This document shows positions 49,582 to 57,890 of a stretch of 64,000 bases of DNA, in pieces. A model generated the notes under the pieces. It searched no databases. It was not told where the DNA came from and saw nothing but the letters and a program-made list of their open reading frames with translations. This DNA is from Thiocystis violascens DSM 198. Its GTDB lineage: Bacteria > Pseudomonadota > Gammaproteobacteria > Chromatiales > Chromatiaceae. Both the position numbers and the translations under genes were made by a program. The stretch is taken from positions 4,940,501-5,004,500 of the forward strand of contig NC_018012.1 of assembly GCF_000227745.2 (NCBI RefSeq), written 5' to 3'. Position 1 is the first letter of the stretch, and each line of letters begins with the position of its first letter.

Positions 49582-50091
49582 TCAGCGCAGCGCCTTGAGT
49601 TCTTTTTCCGCGTAATCCCAGGGCAAACGCCTTTTGCCCTCCTTCATCTTCTGCAACGCCAGTAGGGCCTCGTCTGTGGTGAGTAGTTGCTCTTCCACCA
49701 TAGCGCAGAGCAGACCGATAGTGCCCATAACCTCGACCTGTTCAGACGCTGCAACGACACGGAGGTTCCGATCGCCCGTGAGCAATGTACAGGATTCCTG
49801 TTTGGCCAGTGCCAAGGCCAAGTAGTCGTTGTGACTGGGTTTCGGTCCGTTATTGGCCGAGAATGTAACGTTGTAGAGAGCGGGCAATTGCTCGGCGTAC
49901 TTCACGAATTCGCCCATGACTTCCATAACTTGCAGGCCAAGATATTCGAGGCCAGGACTTCCCGGTTCGATTTCTTCAAAATACAACAGATCAGGAATGC
50001 CGAACTGCATGGGAAGCCGAAAAAGCGTCTCCATGAGATCACCGGACTCCATGTCAATCAGAATATTGGCGTCACTGATAAGCAACCGCAT
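49582..50091 (-). CDS. PIN-domain protein (putative ribonuclease toxin)
   Basis: Encodes 169 residues. PIN acidic residues are in place: Asp7 in LLISDANILID, Glu39/Glu40 in YFEEIEPG, Asp89 in HNDYLALALA and Asp107 in LLTGDRNLR. Such proteins are Mg-dependent RNases. Its start overlaps the end of the ImmA/IrrE gene by 20 bases, so the two are translated together. The regulator upstream would be the natural antitoxin or activator. The pair sits at the cargo end of the element. Confidence 0.8.
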   Translation of the reverse strand: MRLLISDANILIDMESGDLMETLFRLPMQFGIPDLLYFEEIEPGSPGLEYLGLQVMEVMGEFVKYAEQLPALYNVTFSANNGPKPSHNDYLALALAKQESCTLLTGDRNLRVVAASEQVEVMGTIGLLCAMVEEQLLTTDEALLALQKMKEGKRRLPWDYAEKELKALR

Positions 50092-51151
50092 CCAATGACT
50101 CCAGCTGACGCTCCTTGTGAAAACGCATCATCGGGATACCAAGCAATTCTGCTGCCTTGCTCTCGGAGATGTACTGCTCTGCAACGGCGCGGTACACTAA
50201 TTGATCAAAGAGTCGAGGATGCTCCTGCGGAAGTGGCTTGCCCGGTTCGCTTTTGCGCCAGCCCTTTACCGAAAATCGCTTGTACATTATCAGGTAAGTC
50301 GAGTCGGTGATCACGCCGCACTGCTTGGCGCGGTGCAACCAGCCCGCCATCGACAGGCCAAATTCATGCTTGAGCACATAAAGCTCTTGCCATTCCAAGG
50401 CGTGGCGCTGATGACCGAGTAATTGACACACTGCTACGCGCGGGGCCAGGAATGCTCCGGCGAAGCGGTCGCACGCCTTCTCCTCGTCGACGCCGTCCGC
50501 CAGCCTGCCAAGCAAGAGCAAATGTCCCACTTCGTGGGCCAAGGTGAAACGTTGCCGGTCTCCAGGCCATCGGGTCGACACCGCTACAAGCGGATACTCG
50601 CGGCCGTCTTCCGTGCGAGCCACCGCCTTCAGGCCCGAAAATTTTGGGTTGTTCTCATCGACTGCGATGACTAGCAGACCAATGCCTTCGAGAGTGTCGG
50701 TAAGGTCCCCAATTGGATTCATGCCGAGCCGCCAGGCATTGCGAACCCGCTCGGAGAAATCCTCGATTTCCTCAAGAGACTCGATGCGCTTAGGCAGCCC
50801 AGGCGGTGGCTCAAAGGCCAACAACGGCGACTCTGGAAATGCGCCTAGTAGTTCCACTCGCTTTTCCACCAATTCTAAGATCTTGATCTTCAGCGCGTCT
50901 TGCGCAGTCTTGCTGAACGAGGCCAGTTTGCGGAACTCGGGTTGCAGTAGCGCTACTTTATGAGTGCGAAAGAAATACTCGGTCCGGATACCGCAGACAC
51001 GGGCTAGGTTGAGCAACTGAGAAGATGATGGAGTTACAAGTCCCTTCTCGTACTTCTGAATGGCAGTATGCGAGACCCCTACCTTTGCTCCCAAAGCACC
51101 TAGCGTCAAACCTGCCGCCAGCCGTGCTTGACGAATGCGGTCGGCTATCAT
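50072..51151 (-). CDS. XRE-family regulator fused to ImmA/IrrE metallopeptidase
   Basis: Encodes 359 residues. Residues 5-60 form an XRE helix-turn-helix (LTLGALGAKVGVSHTAIQKYEKG). The ImmA/IrrE (M78) domain follows with the zinc motif HEVGH at 206-210 and the downstream EEKACDRFAGAFLAP helix with the third ligand. A C-terminal helical segment (AVAEQYISESKAAELLG) is extra. ImmA-type proteases cleave partner repressors on stress signals. With the overlapping PIN gene it forms a likely toxin-antitoxin or stress-triggered defence pair. Confidence 0.85.
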   Translation of the reverse strand: MIADRIRQARLAAGLTLGALGAKVGVSHTAIQKYEKGLVTPSSSQLLNLARVCGIRTEYFFRTHKVALLQPEFRKLASFSKTAQDALKIKILELVEKRVELLGAFPESPLLAFEPPPGLPKRIESLEEIEDFSERVRNAWRLGMNPIGDLTDTLEGIGLLVIAVDENNPKFSGLKAVARTEDGREYPLVAVSTRWPGDRQRFTLAHEVGHLLLLGRLADGVDEEKACDRFAGAFLAPRVAVCQLLGHQRHALEWQELYVLKHEFGLSMAGWLHRAKQCGVITDSTYLIMYKRFSVKGWRKSEPGKPLPQEHPRLFDQLVYRAVAEQYISESKAAELLGIPMMRFHKERQLESLDAVAYQ

Positions 51152-51322
51152 GATGTTACCTTAGAAGCTAGGTTTAAGAAGGCGTGAACTCTAACAAGAT
51201 TTTAAACCAGCAAGAAGGCCTAAGAGACAACAATTCGACGCCCCTAACACCGTAGGCAGTGAGATCAGATGCTTGGATCGAGTTATCTCGGGTGCCAAAC
51301 AAGACTGACAACCACACGAAAA

Positions 51323-51340
51323 ACCCGCCAAGCGGCGGGT
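51323..51340 (-). terminator. minus-strand intrinsic terminator
   Basis: On the minus strand ACCCGCC pairs with GGCGGGT, followed by TTTTT (plus-strand AAAAA at 51319-51323). It ends the unit starting with the 51965 gene. The 208-base stretch 51152-51359 should also hold the promoter of the XRE-ImmA gene. Confidence 0.75.
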
Positions 51341-51359
51341 CTGTTCGTGGTGATCCCGA

Positions 51360-51965
51360 TCAAGCGGCCAGCGCTTCCGGCTCGCTCTCCGGCTCCGGCT
51401 CGAAACGCATCCGCGCGACAATCCCGGATGCACTCGACAGCGCCGTTTCAACCTCTTCGATGCGAAGCGCCAGCGTTTCGAGTTGATCGGACAGCGCCGC
51501 GAGTTCGTCCAGACTCGGCGTGGCCGCGTTCGTGGCCGCGTTGAAATCCATTCCCGCATTTGTCAGCGTCAAAACCGCTCGATCATGCTGATCGCGCGCC
51601 GCCGTCAATTCACGGCCAAGGCGATCCCGCTCGAAGTCCAGCCCGTTACGCTCGCGCTCAAGCGTCATTCGCGGCTCGGCCAGCGCCGCCCGCAGTGCGT
51701 TCTCGGCAACCGCAAAGCGTTCAAGTTCCGCGCCGATGTCTGTAATCTCGGTTTCGGCAGCGGACGCGCGATCTGTGACGGACGCGAGCGCCGCATCAAG
51801 CCCGTGCGAGCGGATCGCCATCGACACGCGGGCGGTCATTGGTGCCCGCGCCAGTTTGGCGCCGATGTCGTCCAAGCGGCGGATCGCCCGCGCGATCTGT
51901 TTTGCACGCGGATCGTTCAACTCGTCGTGAGCGGCGGCGGCGGTCTTGAGTGTTTCAGCGTTCAT
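51360..51965 (-). CDS. coiled-coil protein of unknown function
   Basis: Encodes 201 residues, almost entirely charged alpha-helix with heptad-like Leu/Ala spacing: AKQIARAIRRLDDIGAKLA, ELERFAVAENALRAALAE, LERERNGLDFERDRLGREL and LETLALRIEEVETAL. It ends in an acidic EPEPESEPEAL tail. No catalytic motif or signal peptide. Its start overlaps the end of the next gene upstream by 11 bases. A scaffold or capsid-assembly helper role would fit a satellite but is speculation. Confidence 0.6.
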   Translation of the reverse strand: MNAETLKTAAAAHDELNDPRAKQIARAIRRLDDIGAKLARAPMTARVSMAIRSHGLDAALASVTDRASAAETEITDIGAELERFAVAENALRAALAEPRMTLERERNGLDFERDRLGRELTAARDQHDRAVLTLTNAGMDFNAATNAATPSLDELAALSDQLETLALRIEEVETALSSASGIVARMRFEPEPESEPEALAA

Positions 51966-52191
51966 ATTTTTTCGTCTCGTTTCGGCGGGTTTGTTGGGCG
52001 ATCAGCAGGGCGTGAAGCTCGCGTTGTTGCTTCAACAGTTCGGCGATTGCCGCTTGGGTTGCGTCATGATTGATTTGTCCGATCTCGACAGATTTGATGA
52101 TGGCGCGCTGCGTCACGTCATGTTCTGACAATCCACCGACAGGTTTCCGAATCACTTCGGCCAGAAGGCGTTGGCGGCTTAATTCAGACAT
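51955..52191 (-). CDS. small helical protein of unknown function
   Basis: Encodes 78 residues, mostly helix and basic at the end (QQTRRNETKKYER). It overlaps the DUF5681 gene upstream by 13 bases and the coiled-coil gene downstream by 11, so it is part of one translational chain. I do not recognise it. Confidence 0.6.
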   Translation of the reverse strand: MSELSRQRLLAEVIRKPVGGLSEHDVTQRAIIKSVEIGQINHDATQAAIAELLKQQRELHALLIAQQTRRNETKKYER

Positions 52192-52679
52192 GGTGAGTCC
52201 CCCACCAGCAGGGCGCGACGGTTGGCGACTTTGGCTCGCTCGGCTTCGGCGTTCTGCATGGCTTTTTCGTAAATCTCATCAAGCATTTTCGTATCCGGGA
52301 GCGCGGCAGGCTCGGACGCGGGCGGTTGGGCGTCCTTCACCAGCGCCAGCAGGTCGGCGGCGGTTTCGGGCGTCATCTCGGACTCGGACACGGCGGCGAG
52401 CAAACGACTCGCGATCTCGGTTGACGCGCCGGATAGATCGACGTTGACGGGCGCCGCTTCGGCGCGAAGTCTCGGCACGATCCGATCCAGCAGCGCAATA
52501 GCCGATTGCAGATCGCCGGCTTTTGCCGCCTTCATGACGACTCGGACCAGCGCCGGACCTTCCTTCTCGATCATCTTGCGGATTTCGGTGGCCTTGGTGG
52601 TGCGCGGGCCTTTGGGCGCGCCGTGCGGATTTCCCGACGAGCCTGGTGCAAATTTCCCGCTTTCATCGCGGATTGCCAT
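52179..52679 (-). CDS. DUF5681 domain protein
   Basis: Encodes 166 residues from ATG 52679 with AGGAG nine bases upstream. The N-terminus GKFAPGSSGNPHGAPKG is the DUF5681 signature, a basic Gly/Pro motif found in phage and island genes often placed next to terminase genes. A helical middle (TTKATEIRKMIEKEGPALV, LQSAIALLDRIVPRLRAEA) follows. A DNA-binding or small-terminase-like role is possible but not shown. No large terminase is present in the element. Confidence 0.7.
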   Translation of the reverse strand: MAIRDESGKFAPGSSGNPHGAPKGPRTTKATEIRKMIEKEGPALVRVVMKAAKAGDLQSAIALLDRIVPRLRAEAAPVNVDLSGASTEIASRLLAAVSESEMTPETAADLLALVKDAQPPASEPAALPDTKMLDEIYEKAMQNAEAERAKVANRRALLVGDSPCLN

Positions 52680-52766
52680 GTTGAATGCTCCTGTTGCTAA
52701 ACAGGTGCCATTTTGCAGGCTGAAAACAGGCAATTTCGGGCTGTTTTCCAGGTTAGAGCAGGCTAT

Positions 52767-53162
52767 CTAGGCCAGCGTCGCCCAACTCAGAAGTTCATGC
52801 GCGTCGGGATGCTTTTCGTCGTCGTGCAGTTCGATTAACAGGCGCACCAGTTTTTGCCGAATCGGATCCGGCAGAATCACGCCAGGCGGTCGGCGAGTTC
52901 GCTCCAGTGCGTCTTGCGTCGCGGCGAGGTCGCACCTGAGCCGCTCAACGCGACGACGCGATTTCATCAACTCGCGACCGAGTTGGTGGGTGTGCTCGGT
53001 GAGTGCGTCACGCTGCGCTGTCAGTCCTCGCCATTGTCCGGCAGTGACTTGGGCAGGCTCAGCGTCCCGAAGGCAGGCCGGGCACTCAGGCGCGGGTCCA
53101 TCGTGTATCACATGGCACGTTGGGCATTCTTGCGGACATTTCCGATGGTTCTCGGACTGCAT
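52767..53162 (-). CDS. zinc-ribbon protein of unknown function
   Basis: Encodes 131 residues. The N-terminus has cysteine pairs CPQECPTC and CPAC that could bind zinc. The rest is a basic coiled coil (HQLGRELMKSRRRVERLRCDLA) and a C-terminal helix (PIRQKLVRLLIELHDDEKH). It overlaps the upstream gene by 55 bases in another frame. I do not recognise the family; a nucleic-acid role is suggested by composition. Confidence 0.55.
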   Translation of the reverse strand: MQSENHRKCPQECPTCHVIHDGPAPECPACLRDAEPAQVTAGQWRGLTAQRDALTEHTHQLGRELMKSRRRVERLRCDLAATQDALERTRRPPGVILPDPIRQKLVRLLIELHDDEKHPDAHELLSWATLA

Positions 53163-53404
53163 TTGAAACCCTCTTGCTGAAGGATTGCGGCGACTTTCAT
53201 CTCGCTCAGGTGCGACAGTTCCAGAATGCGGCGGTCGCGGGCGGTCTTGTCGGTCACTGTGACGGGTACGGGAGTGATAGGCTCAGTTGTCACTGTGACG
53301 GGTTCGATACCGGGCTTAACCGGCTCGTCAGGTGTCACTGTGACAGATAAGCCATAAGCGTTTTTTATGCACGCGCCGTCCGCTGGCGCCATTGAAGACT
53401 GCAA
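53108..53404 (-). CDS. putative DNA-binding protein with VTVT repeats
   Basis: Encodes 98 residues. The first half contains three VTVT segments separated by Pro/Glu linkers, encoded by three copies of the near-palindrome GTCACTGTGAC. The second half is a helix-turn-helix-like region (DRRILELSHLSEMKVAAILQ, CSPRTIGNVRKNAQ) resembling resolvase or replication-regulator HTHs. It is directly upstream-adjacent to the helicase gene stop (no gap). Function unknown. Confidence 0.55.
   Translation of the reverse strand: MQSSMAPADGACIKNAYGLSVTVTPDEPVKPGIEPVTVTTEPITPVPVTVTDKTARDRRILELSHLSEMKVAAILQQEGFKCSPRTIGNVRKNAQRAM
53253..53346. repeat. three GTCACTGTGAC near-palindromes
   Basis: Copies at 53253-53265, 53289-53301 and 53334-53346 (13 bases, GTCACTGTGAC(G/A)G) with spacings of 36 and 45. 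They lie within a coding region, which partly explains them, but could also bind a protein. Confidence 0.7.
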
Positions 53405-54901
53405 CTATTTCGCCTTGCCCTGCCCCTTCGCCCATCGGATATTTCGGGACTTGATCCAGCGCGCCACTTCTGGCGTGGGGTTATCCGGCAGGAGCCCGCG
53501 CCAGTGTTTCGGCGGCTCGAACCCTTTGAACTTCTCCCGCGTCAGGAAATAAGCAGCGCCCGGTTTCTTCCCTTGTGCGACCAAGACGCCTAAGCAGCGA
53601 CGGTAGAACAACATCCGCGCATCGTCTCCCGTGGCGATGTCCTCATCGGCAGCGCCAAACTCCACCAAATCGCCATCGCGATAGGACACCTTCGGGCGGC
53701 GGTCGGGTCGGTCGAGTCCGCATTCCTGACAGGTCATCTCGGTGCGCTCCATGACCGCGCCACAGTGGGAACAGAGAATGAATTCCTCCTGATCCTTTTT
53801 CTTGCGCTTCTCGGCCTTCCCCTTCTCGCCGTCGTCCAGATCGGGAACCTCGAAGTGGACCGGGAGGCCATGCTTGAGGGTGTTACCGGAGTGGTCGAGA
53901 ACCAGACAATCGCGCTTGCCCTCGGCGGTGCGGATGCCCCGACCCATCTGCTGCATGTGCAACGCTTCGCTGAGGGTCGGTCGAGCCAGGATCAGACAGG
54001 CGGCGTCCGGCACATCGAAGCCGATCCCCAACACGTTGACGCTGGTCAAGATGCGGATGTCGCCATCACGGAAACCCTGAATCAAACGCTTTCGCTCGGG
54101 AGCCTCGGTGTAGGCATCGATATGACCGACCGTGACGCCGACCGCCTCAAAGTCATCGCGGATCGCCTTCGAGTGGGCGATATTGACCGCAAAACACAGG
54201 GTCGGGCGGTTCTCCCCTCGCTCCTGCCAAGTGGTCACGATGTCGCCAACCAGTTCCTTCGAGTTCACGGCGGCGGCAAGGTCCGCTTCCAGATAGTCAT
54301 AACCGTTGGTCGTGGTGCCCTTCTTGACGCCCTTCAGCGCCTCGGCGACGGCATCGGCTGCCGGGGCGAATCCCCGACACGGCACCAGAAAGCCATGATC
54401 TGTCAGCCAGCGCACGGACGGACCACGCACCAGATTGGTGAAGTATTTCCCCAGCCCCTTGCGTAGCGGCGTTGCCGACAATCCGACGAATGGCAAGGCA
54501 TTCCATGTCTCCATCAGCTTGATATGGGCCTGGTGCAGGATGTGGCACTCGTCGATGATGACGACGTGCACCCAATCCGGGGCGGCCCTGGAGCGGATGG
54601 TCTGAATACTGGCAACGATGATGTCGTCCTCCCGCGAATAGTTGGTGTTGTCGCCCTGGAGCACGCCGACTTGGAGCCCGAGCGCGTGGAAGGTGGCGAC
54701 CGCCTGACCGACCAACTCGATGCGGTCCACGATGAACAGCACACGCTTTCCCTTCTCGACGGCGGAGCGGGAGAGGTGCGCGGCCACCACGGTTTTTCCG
54801 CCTCCCGTCGCCAGCGCCAGCACTTGCCGCTTGTGCCCGTCCATGAGTCCCTGCCGCAGTTCGCCGATGACCTGCTCTTGATGCAGATAAAGTTGGAACA
54901 T
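53405..54901 (-). CDS. superfamily 2 DEAD/DEAH helicase
   Basis: Encodes 498 residues from ATG 54901, which overlaps the primase stop (TGATG) and has GGAGGG seven bases upstream. Walker A is ATGGGKTV (31-38), the motif II is DECH (117-120), then GLSATPLRKG, and motif VI is QMGRGIRTAEGK. A zinc-ribbon-like pair CSHCGAVMERTEMTCQEC follows, then a C-terminal domain. It is of the UvrB/type III-like helicase group used by small phages and islands for replication. With the upstream primase it forms the replication module. Confidence 0.88.
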   Translation of the reverse strand: MFQLYLHQEQVIGELRQGLMDGHKRQVLALATGGGKTVVAAHLSRSAVEKGKRVLFIVDRIELVGQAVATFHALGLQVGVLQGDNTNYSREDDIIVASIQTIRSRAAPDWVHVVIIDECHILHQAHIKLMETWNALPFVGLSATPLRKGLGKYFTNLVRGPSVRWLTDHGFLVPCRGFAPAADAVAEALKGVKKGTTTNGYDYLEADLAAAVNSKELVGDIVTTWQERGENRPTLCFAVNIAHSKAIRDDFEAVGVTVGHIDAYTEAPERKRLIQGFRDGDIRILTSVNVLGIGFDVPDAACLILARPTLSEALHMQQMGRGIRTAEGKRDCLVLDHSGNTLKHGLPVHFEVPDLDDGEKGKAEKRKKKDQEEFILCSHCGAVMERTEMTCQECGLDRPDRRPKVSYRDGDLVEFGAADEDIATGDDARMLFYRRCLGVLVAQGKKPGAAYFLTREKFKGFEPPKHWRGLLPDNPTPEVARWIKSRNIRWAKGQGKAK

Positions 54902-55983
54902 CAGGCAGCCCTCCGGGGTTGGAATTGCTCTCGGCAATAAGCGTCGGCGTCGCCCCACAGGGCCATGACATCGCGGATCGTTCGACCTTGGCAGTGGGAG
55001 TGCTTGCAGGAGAAACCGGGCCATCCGCCATCGGACTCGAAGATGACGGTATCCCCGCCCGACTTGGGCGAGGGTGTGGAGTGCTCGCCGGACCACGGGC
55101 ACGAAACCCCATGCACGTTGCCGGTGAGTTCCCCCACGTAAGCCCCGTGAGCGCGGAACCACCCCACCACGTCGAGACTGGAATAGTTCCCTTTGCCCTG
55201 GATGGTCGAAACGGTTGTACGGGCCTCCTGTGAGTCTGGATGGGCATTCGGTCGGGTCTGACTCGCTCGGTTTGCGTAGAACTCGGCGAGGGTTGCAACC
55301 TGACGCGGATGGACCTGACGCCAGTCGCTCGGAATCCAGCACTTCGATTGCCGATGAGGGCGATCCGGGGTGTTCGGCCCCTTGCGCTTGACGCTCCCAT
55401 AGAGCGCGCAGAGACGGGCCGGATTCCGAACCGAGCGGTCGAACTCCACCACGTCGTCACTGAACTCGGCGTGGAGCCCGGCATAGATGGCCTTCAGCAT
55501 TTCGGTCGTCTCCCCAGAATTGGGGAGAGCCGTTCGATACTGCACATGCCAGCCGTTCCCCGACATCGCCATCAGCGGCGCCGGCCAATCCATCAACGCC
55601 AGACGATCCCGTAACCCCTTCGCCCTGATCTCCGCTTCCGCCAATTCGGCATCCGTGCTGGATGTTCCTTTTGGGCGAGCCGGATCAAAATCGAAGAACA
55701 GCCGGGTGTAGCGGGTCACCAGTGCGTCGGTGGTGCGCAGTTTGCGATGAGGATCTACCTGTCTCTCTTGGGCGAGATAGGCGAGCAATCCCGGATGATC
55801 GATCCGGTTGAGCGTGGTGAAGAGATTGCCTGACCGCGCCCATTCCCGTGCCTGGGCGAGGACGACATCCGAGCGGTTATCCCAGCCGATCTCGCGGGGC
55901 GCCTTGTCCATTTGGCAGATTTCGACCCAGCCCGCGTCATGCGACAGCCACTGTAGGTAAATCTCGGTGGGGGTCGGTTTCAT
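54901..55983 (-). CDS. primase-like replication protein (archaeo-eukaryotic primase type)
   Basis: Encodes 360 residues. The AEP-type active site can be traced: DFD at 98-100 (LFFDFDPARPKG), SGNGWH at 141-146 and EFDRSVRNPAR near 180-190. A C-terminal zinc-binding segment (VSCPWSGEH, FSCKHSHCQGRTIRDVM) resembles CHC2/primase zinc modules. It would prime replication of the excised element with the helicase encoded immediately downstream. The 4-base overlap with the previous gene supports co-translation. Confidence 0.8.
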   Translation of the reverse strand: MKPTPTEIYLQWLSHDAGWVEICQMDKAPREIGWDNRSDVVLAQAREWARSGNLFTTLNRIDHPGLLAYLAQERQVDPHRKLRTTDALVTRYTRLFFDFDPARPKGTSSTDAELAEAEIRAKGLRDRLALMDWPAPLMAMSGNGWHVQYRTALPNSGETTEMLKAIYAGLHAEFSDDVVEFDRSVRNPARLCALYGSVKRKGPNTPDRPHRQSKCWIPSDWRQVHPRQVATLAEFYANRASQTRPNAHPDSQEARTTVSTIQGKGNYSSLDVVGWFRAHGAYVGELTGNVHGVSCPWSGEHSTPSPKSGGDTVIFESDGGWPGFSCKHSHCQGRTIRDVMALWGDADAYCREQFQPRRAA

Positions 55984-56558
55984 CGCATCACCCCCAGATC
56001 AAGGCCGTTTTTGTCCTGAGCGGGAAAATCGTTTTTTCGGCTCGGGGCGCCCTGGGGGGATAGAGGATGAGGCTTAGGAACAGGAAGAGGATTAGGACCG
56101 GCATCGGCTCCCCCATCACATGCCCCATCGGATGCCCCATGCCATGCCCCATCGGGCAAGAGCCGATAATGACGCTGGAATTCCAGAATCAGCGGGGTAT
56201 CGGGCAGGGCTTCCAGGTGCAGGCGGATGGTCTTCATCCGCGTGTCGCCTGCCTTCCATGCCGATGAAACCTGATGGCCCATCATGGATCGAATCCAGAT
56301 CACGCAGGCGTTGCGGTCATAGCGACAAAACCCCTCGCGCTCCAGAATCTCGACATCGGCGAGGAATCGACCCTCGGTGATGTGAAGCTCGTTGGCGGCC
56401 ATCCCCGGAGAGAGGTAGTAGATCCCCGCCATGTGAGAATGAGGGCAGGCGGTGAGATAGATCGCGGTGAAAGCGACCTCGCGCCCGTGATCCCTGGTCA
56501 GCCGTTGGCCGGTGCCCGCAATGAAGAATCGCGACTTGATGATGCTGGTGTTACGCAT
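55980..56558 (-). CDS. replication-associated protein of unknown function
   Basis: Encodes 192 residues. A winged-helix-like core is suggested by HITEGRFLADVEILEREGFCRYDRNACVIWI, in the manner of phage replication initiators that precede a primase or helicase gene. The C-terminal 50 residues are low complexity and Pro-rich (GPNPLPVPKPHPLSPQGAP). It overlaps both neighbours by 4-8 bases. The plus strand here shows tandem ATGCCCCATCGG-like repeats (56115-56155) that encode the HGASDG segment. Confidence 0.6.
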   Translation of the reverse strand: MRNTSIIKSRFFIAGTGQRLTRDHGREVAFTAIYLTACPHSHMAGIYYLSPGMAANELHITEGRFLADVEILEREGFCRYDRNACVIWIRSMMGHQVSSAWKAGDTRMKTIRLHLEALPDTPLILEFQRHYRLLPDGAWHGASDGACDGGADAGPNPLPVPKPHPLSPQGAPSRKNDFPAQDKNGLDLGVMR

Positions 56559-57570
56559 GGCCGTTGCCCTCCATGGTCTCCGGGAACCGCGCGGTGTAGC
56601 GTTCCAGCGCCTTGCGAAGTTCGGAAATCAGCGTCTTGGCGTCCGACGCCAGGAGGGCCGAATCCACCCGGTAGAGGATGCCAATCGATCCCGTGACCTG
56701 GTGGGCGGCGTGCATCGCATCCTTGGCGGTAGGGCCTTTTGCCGCTGGCGCCGGGGGTGCCTGGTCCGCCTTCAGCTTCGCCGTGGTCTGGCGGATGGCG
56801 TCCAAGTCGTCGCCTTGCATCTCCTCGATGATGACGGGATCGGGCGATACCGGGATGTCGGGAACGGGATCGGATGGCTCGGGGGTTTGATGACTTTTGG
56901 AAGGGTTCCGTTTGTCATCAAGAATCTTTTTGACGCCCGTCTGGTGCATCCCAACGCTTGCCGCAATCTCCCGTTGCGTCTTGCCCTCATCGGCGAGTTT
57001 CTGAATCGTCGCGTCCCGTTCGACCTTGGCTTGCTCCCTAGCCTCGCGGGTCAGGTCAGATGCCCAGCGCGTTGAGCAATTCAGCAGCGCGGCGACGGCT
57101 CCCGTATCGTCAGCCTGACAGAATCCCTCGGCAATGGCGGTGCTGTAAGCCTTGCTCATGTCGCCCTGAGTGCGGCGACGGCCATGCTTGGCGTTGGCGC
57201 CGATGGCAAAGCGAAGCGCATCGACCTTGCCACCGTCATGCTTGATGACGGGGACGGATTCCAGCCCAGCCGCCTTGCACGCCTCCAGACGATGGAATCC
57301 ATCGGCGAGCACATGGACGCCATCGGCGGCGAAGACGGTTACGGGCGCTCTGGCGATCCATTCGCCAATATCGCGGCCATACTCGGCGACCAGCGCATCA
57401 TCCATCCCCTCGCGCTGCTGAATATCCTGGTCAACGCTGATCGATGAAATCGGCAGGTTCGTCAGAGACGCCGATCCCGGCAAGATTGTCTCGCCGATGT
57501 CGGGCTTGATCTGGATACCGCGCGAGGTGCGTTTGAGGGCTTGCGCCCTCGTTCCTTGAGGGCTGGTCAT
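56551..57570 (-). CDS. ParB/Srx-domain protein
   Basis: Encodes 339 residues from ATG 57570 with GGAGGTG nine bases upstream. The ParB N-terminal fold is clear (ISSISVDQDIQQREGMDD, VTVFAADGVHVLADGFHRLEACKAAG with the GFHR motif). A helix-turn-helix follows (KTQREIAASVGMHQTGVKKIL), then a Pro-rich linker and a C-terminal helical domain. No ParA is in the element, so it is more likely a transcription or replication regulator than a partition protein. Confidence 0.85.
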   Translation of the reverse strand: MTSPQGTRAQALKRTSRGIQIKPDIGETILPGSASLTNLPISSISVDQDIQQREGMDDALVAEYGRDIGEWIARAPVTVFAADGVHVLADGFHRLEACKAAGLESVPVIKHDGGKVDALRFAIGANAKHGRRRTQGDMSKAYSTAIAEGFCQADDTGAVAALLNCSTRWASDLTREAREQAKVERDATIQKLADEGKTQREIAASVGMHQTGVKKILDDKRNPSKSHQTPEPSDPVPDIPVSPDPVIIEEMQGDDLDAIRQTTAKLKADQAPPAPAAKGPTAKDAMHAAHQVTGSIGILYRVDSALLASDAKTLISELRKALERYTARFPETMEGNGHA

Positions 57571-57890
57571 TACACGACACCTCCGCAAATGACGCTCAGG
57601 CTCGGGCGTAGTGGGATCACGATGTCGGACATCAGATAGCGGTTGATGTCGCAGACCTGCCCCGTATCGCTGATGACGCAATAGGCGTCGATCATGCCGT
57701 CGCCAAGATCAACTCCGATAATCGTTAGAGTGTCGCGTAATCCGACGTTCCAATTTTCGATCTTGCGTGGATCGTCTCCGAGTGCTGACACAGCAGCGCG
57801 GACCATTGTGTTCGATGCAGCAAAATCGTCCGGGTCTTCCAATCGACAAGCGACGATCAGCGCCGGGTCAATGTGGGGGAGGGTGTTCAT
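57570..57890 (-). CDS. protein of unknown function
   Basis: Encodes 106 residues. It begins MNTLPHIDPALIVACRLEDP and has a beta-rich core (DTLTIIGVDLGDGMIDAYCVISD). The stop and the start of the next gene share TAATG, and its own start overlaps the previous stop the same way, so it lies in one operon. I do not recognise it. Confidence 0.6.
   Translation of the reverse strand: MNTLPHIDPALIVACRLEDPDDFAASNTMVRAAVSALGDDPRKIENWNVGLRDTLTIIGVDLGDGMIDAYCVISDTGQVCDINRYLMSDIVIPLRPSLSVICGGVV

Noticed and set aside
53253..53346. CRISPR array
   Set aside because: Only three short near-palindromic copies with uneven spacing, inside a coding frame, and no cas genes anywhere in the window.
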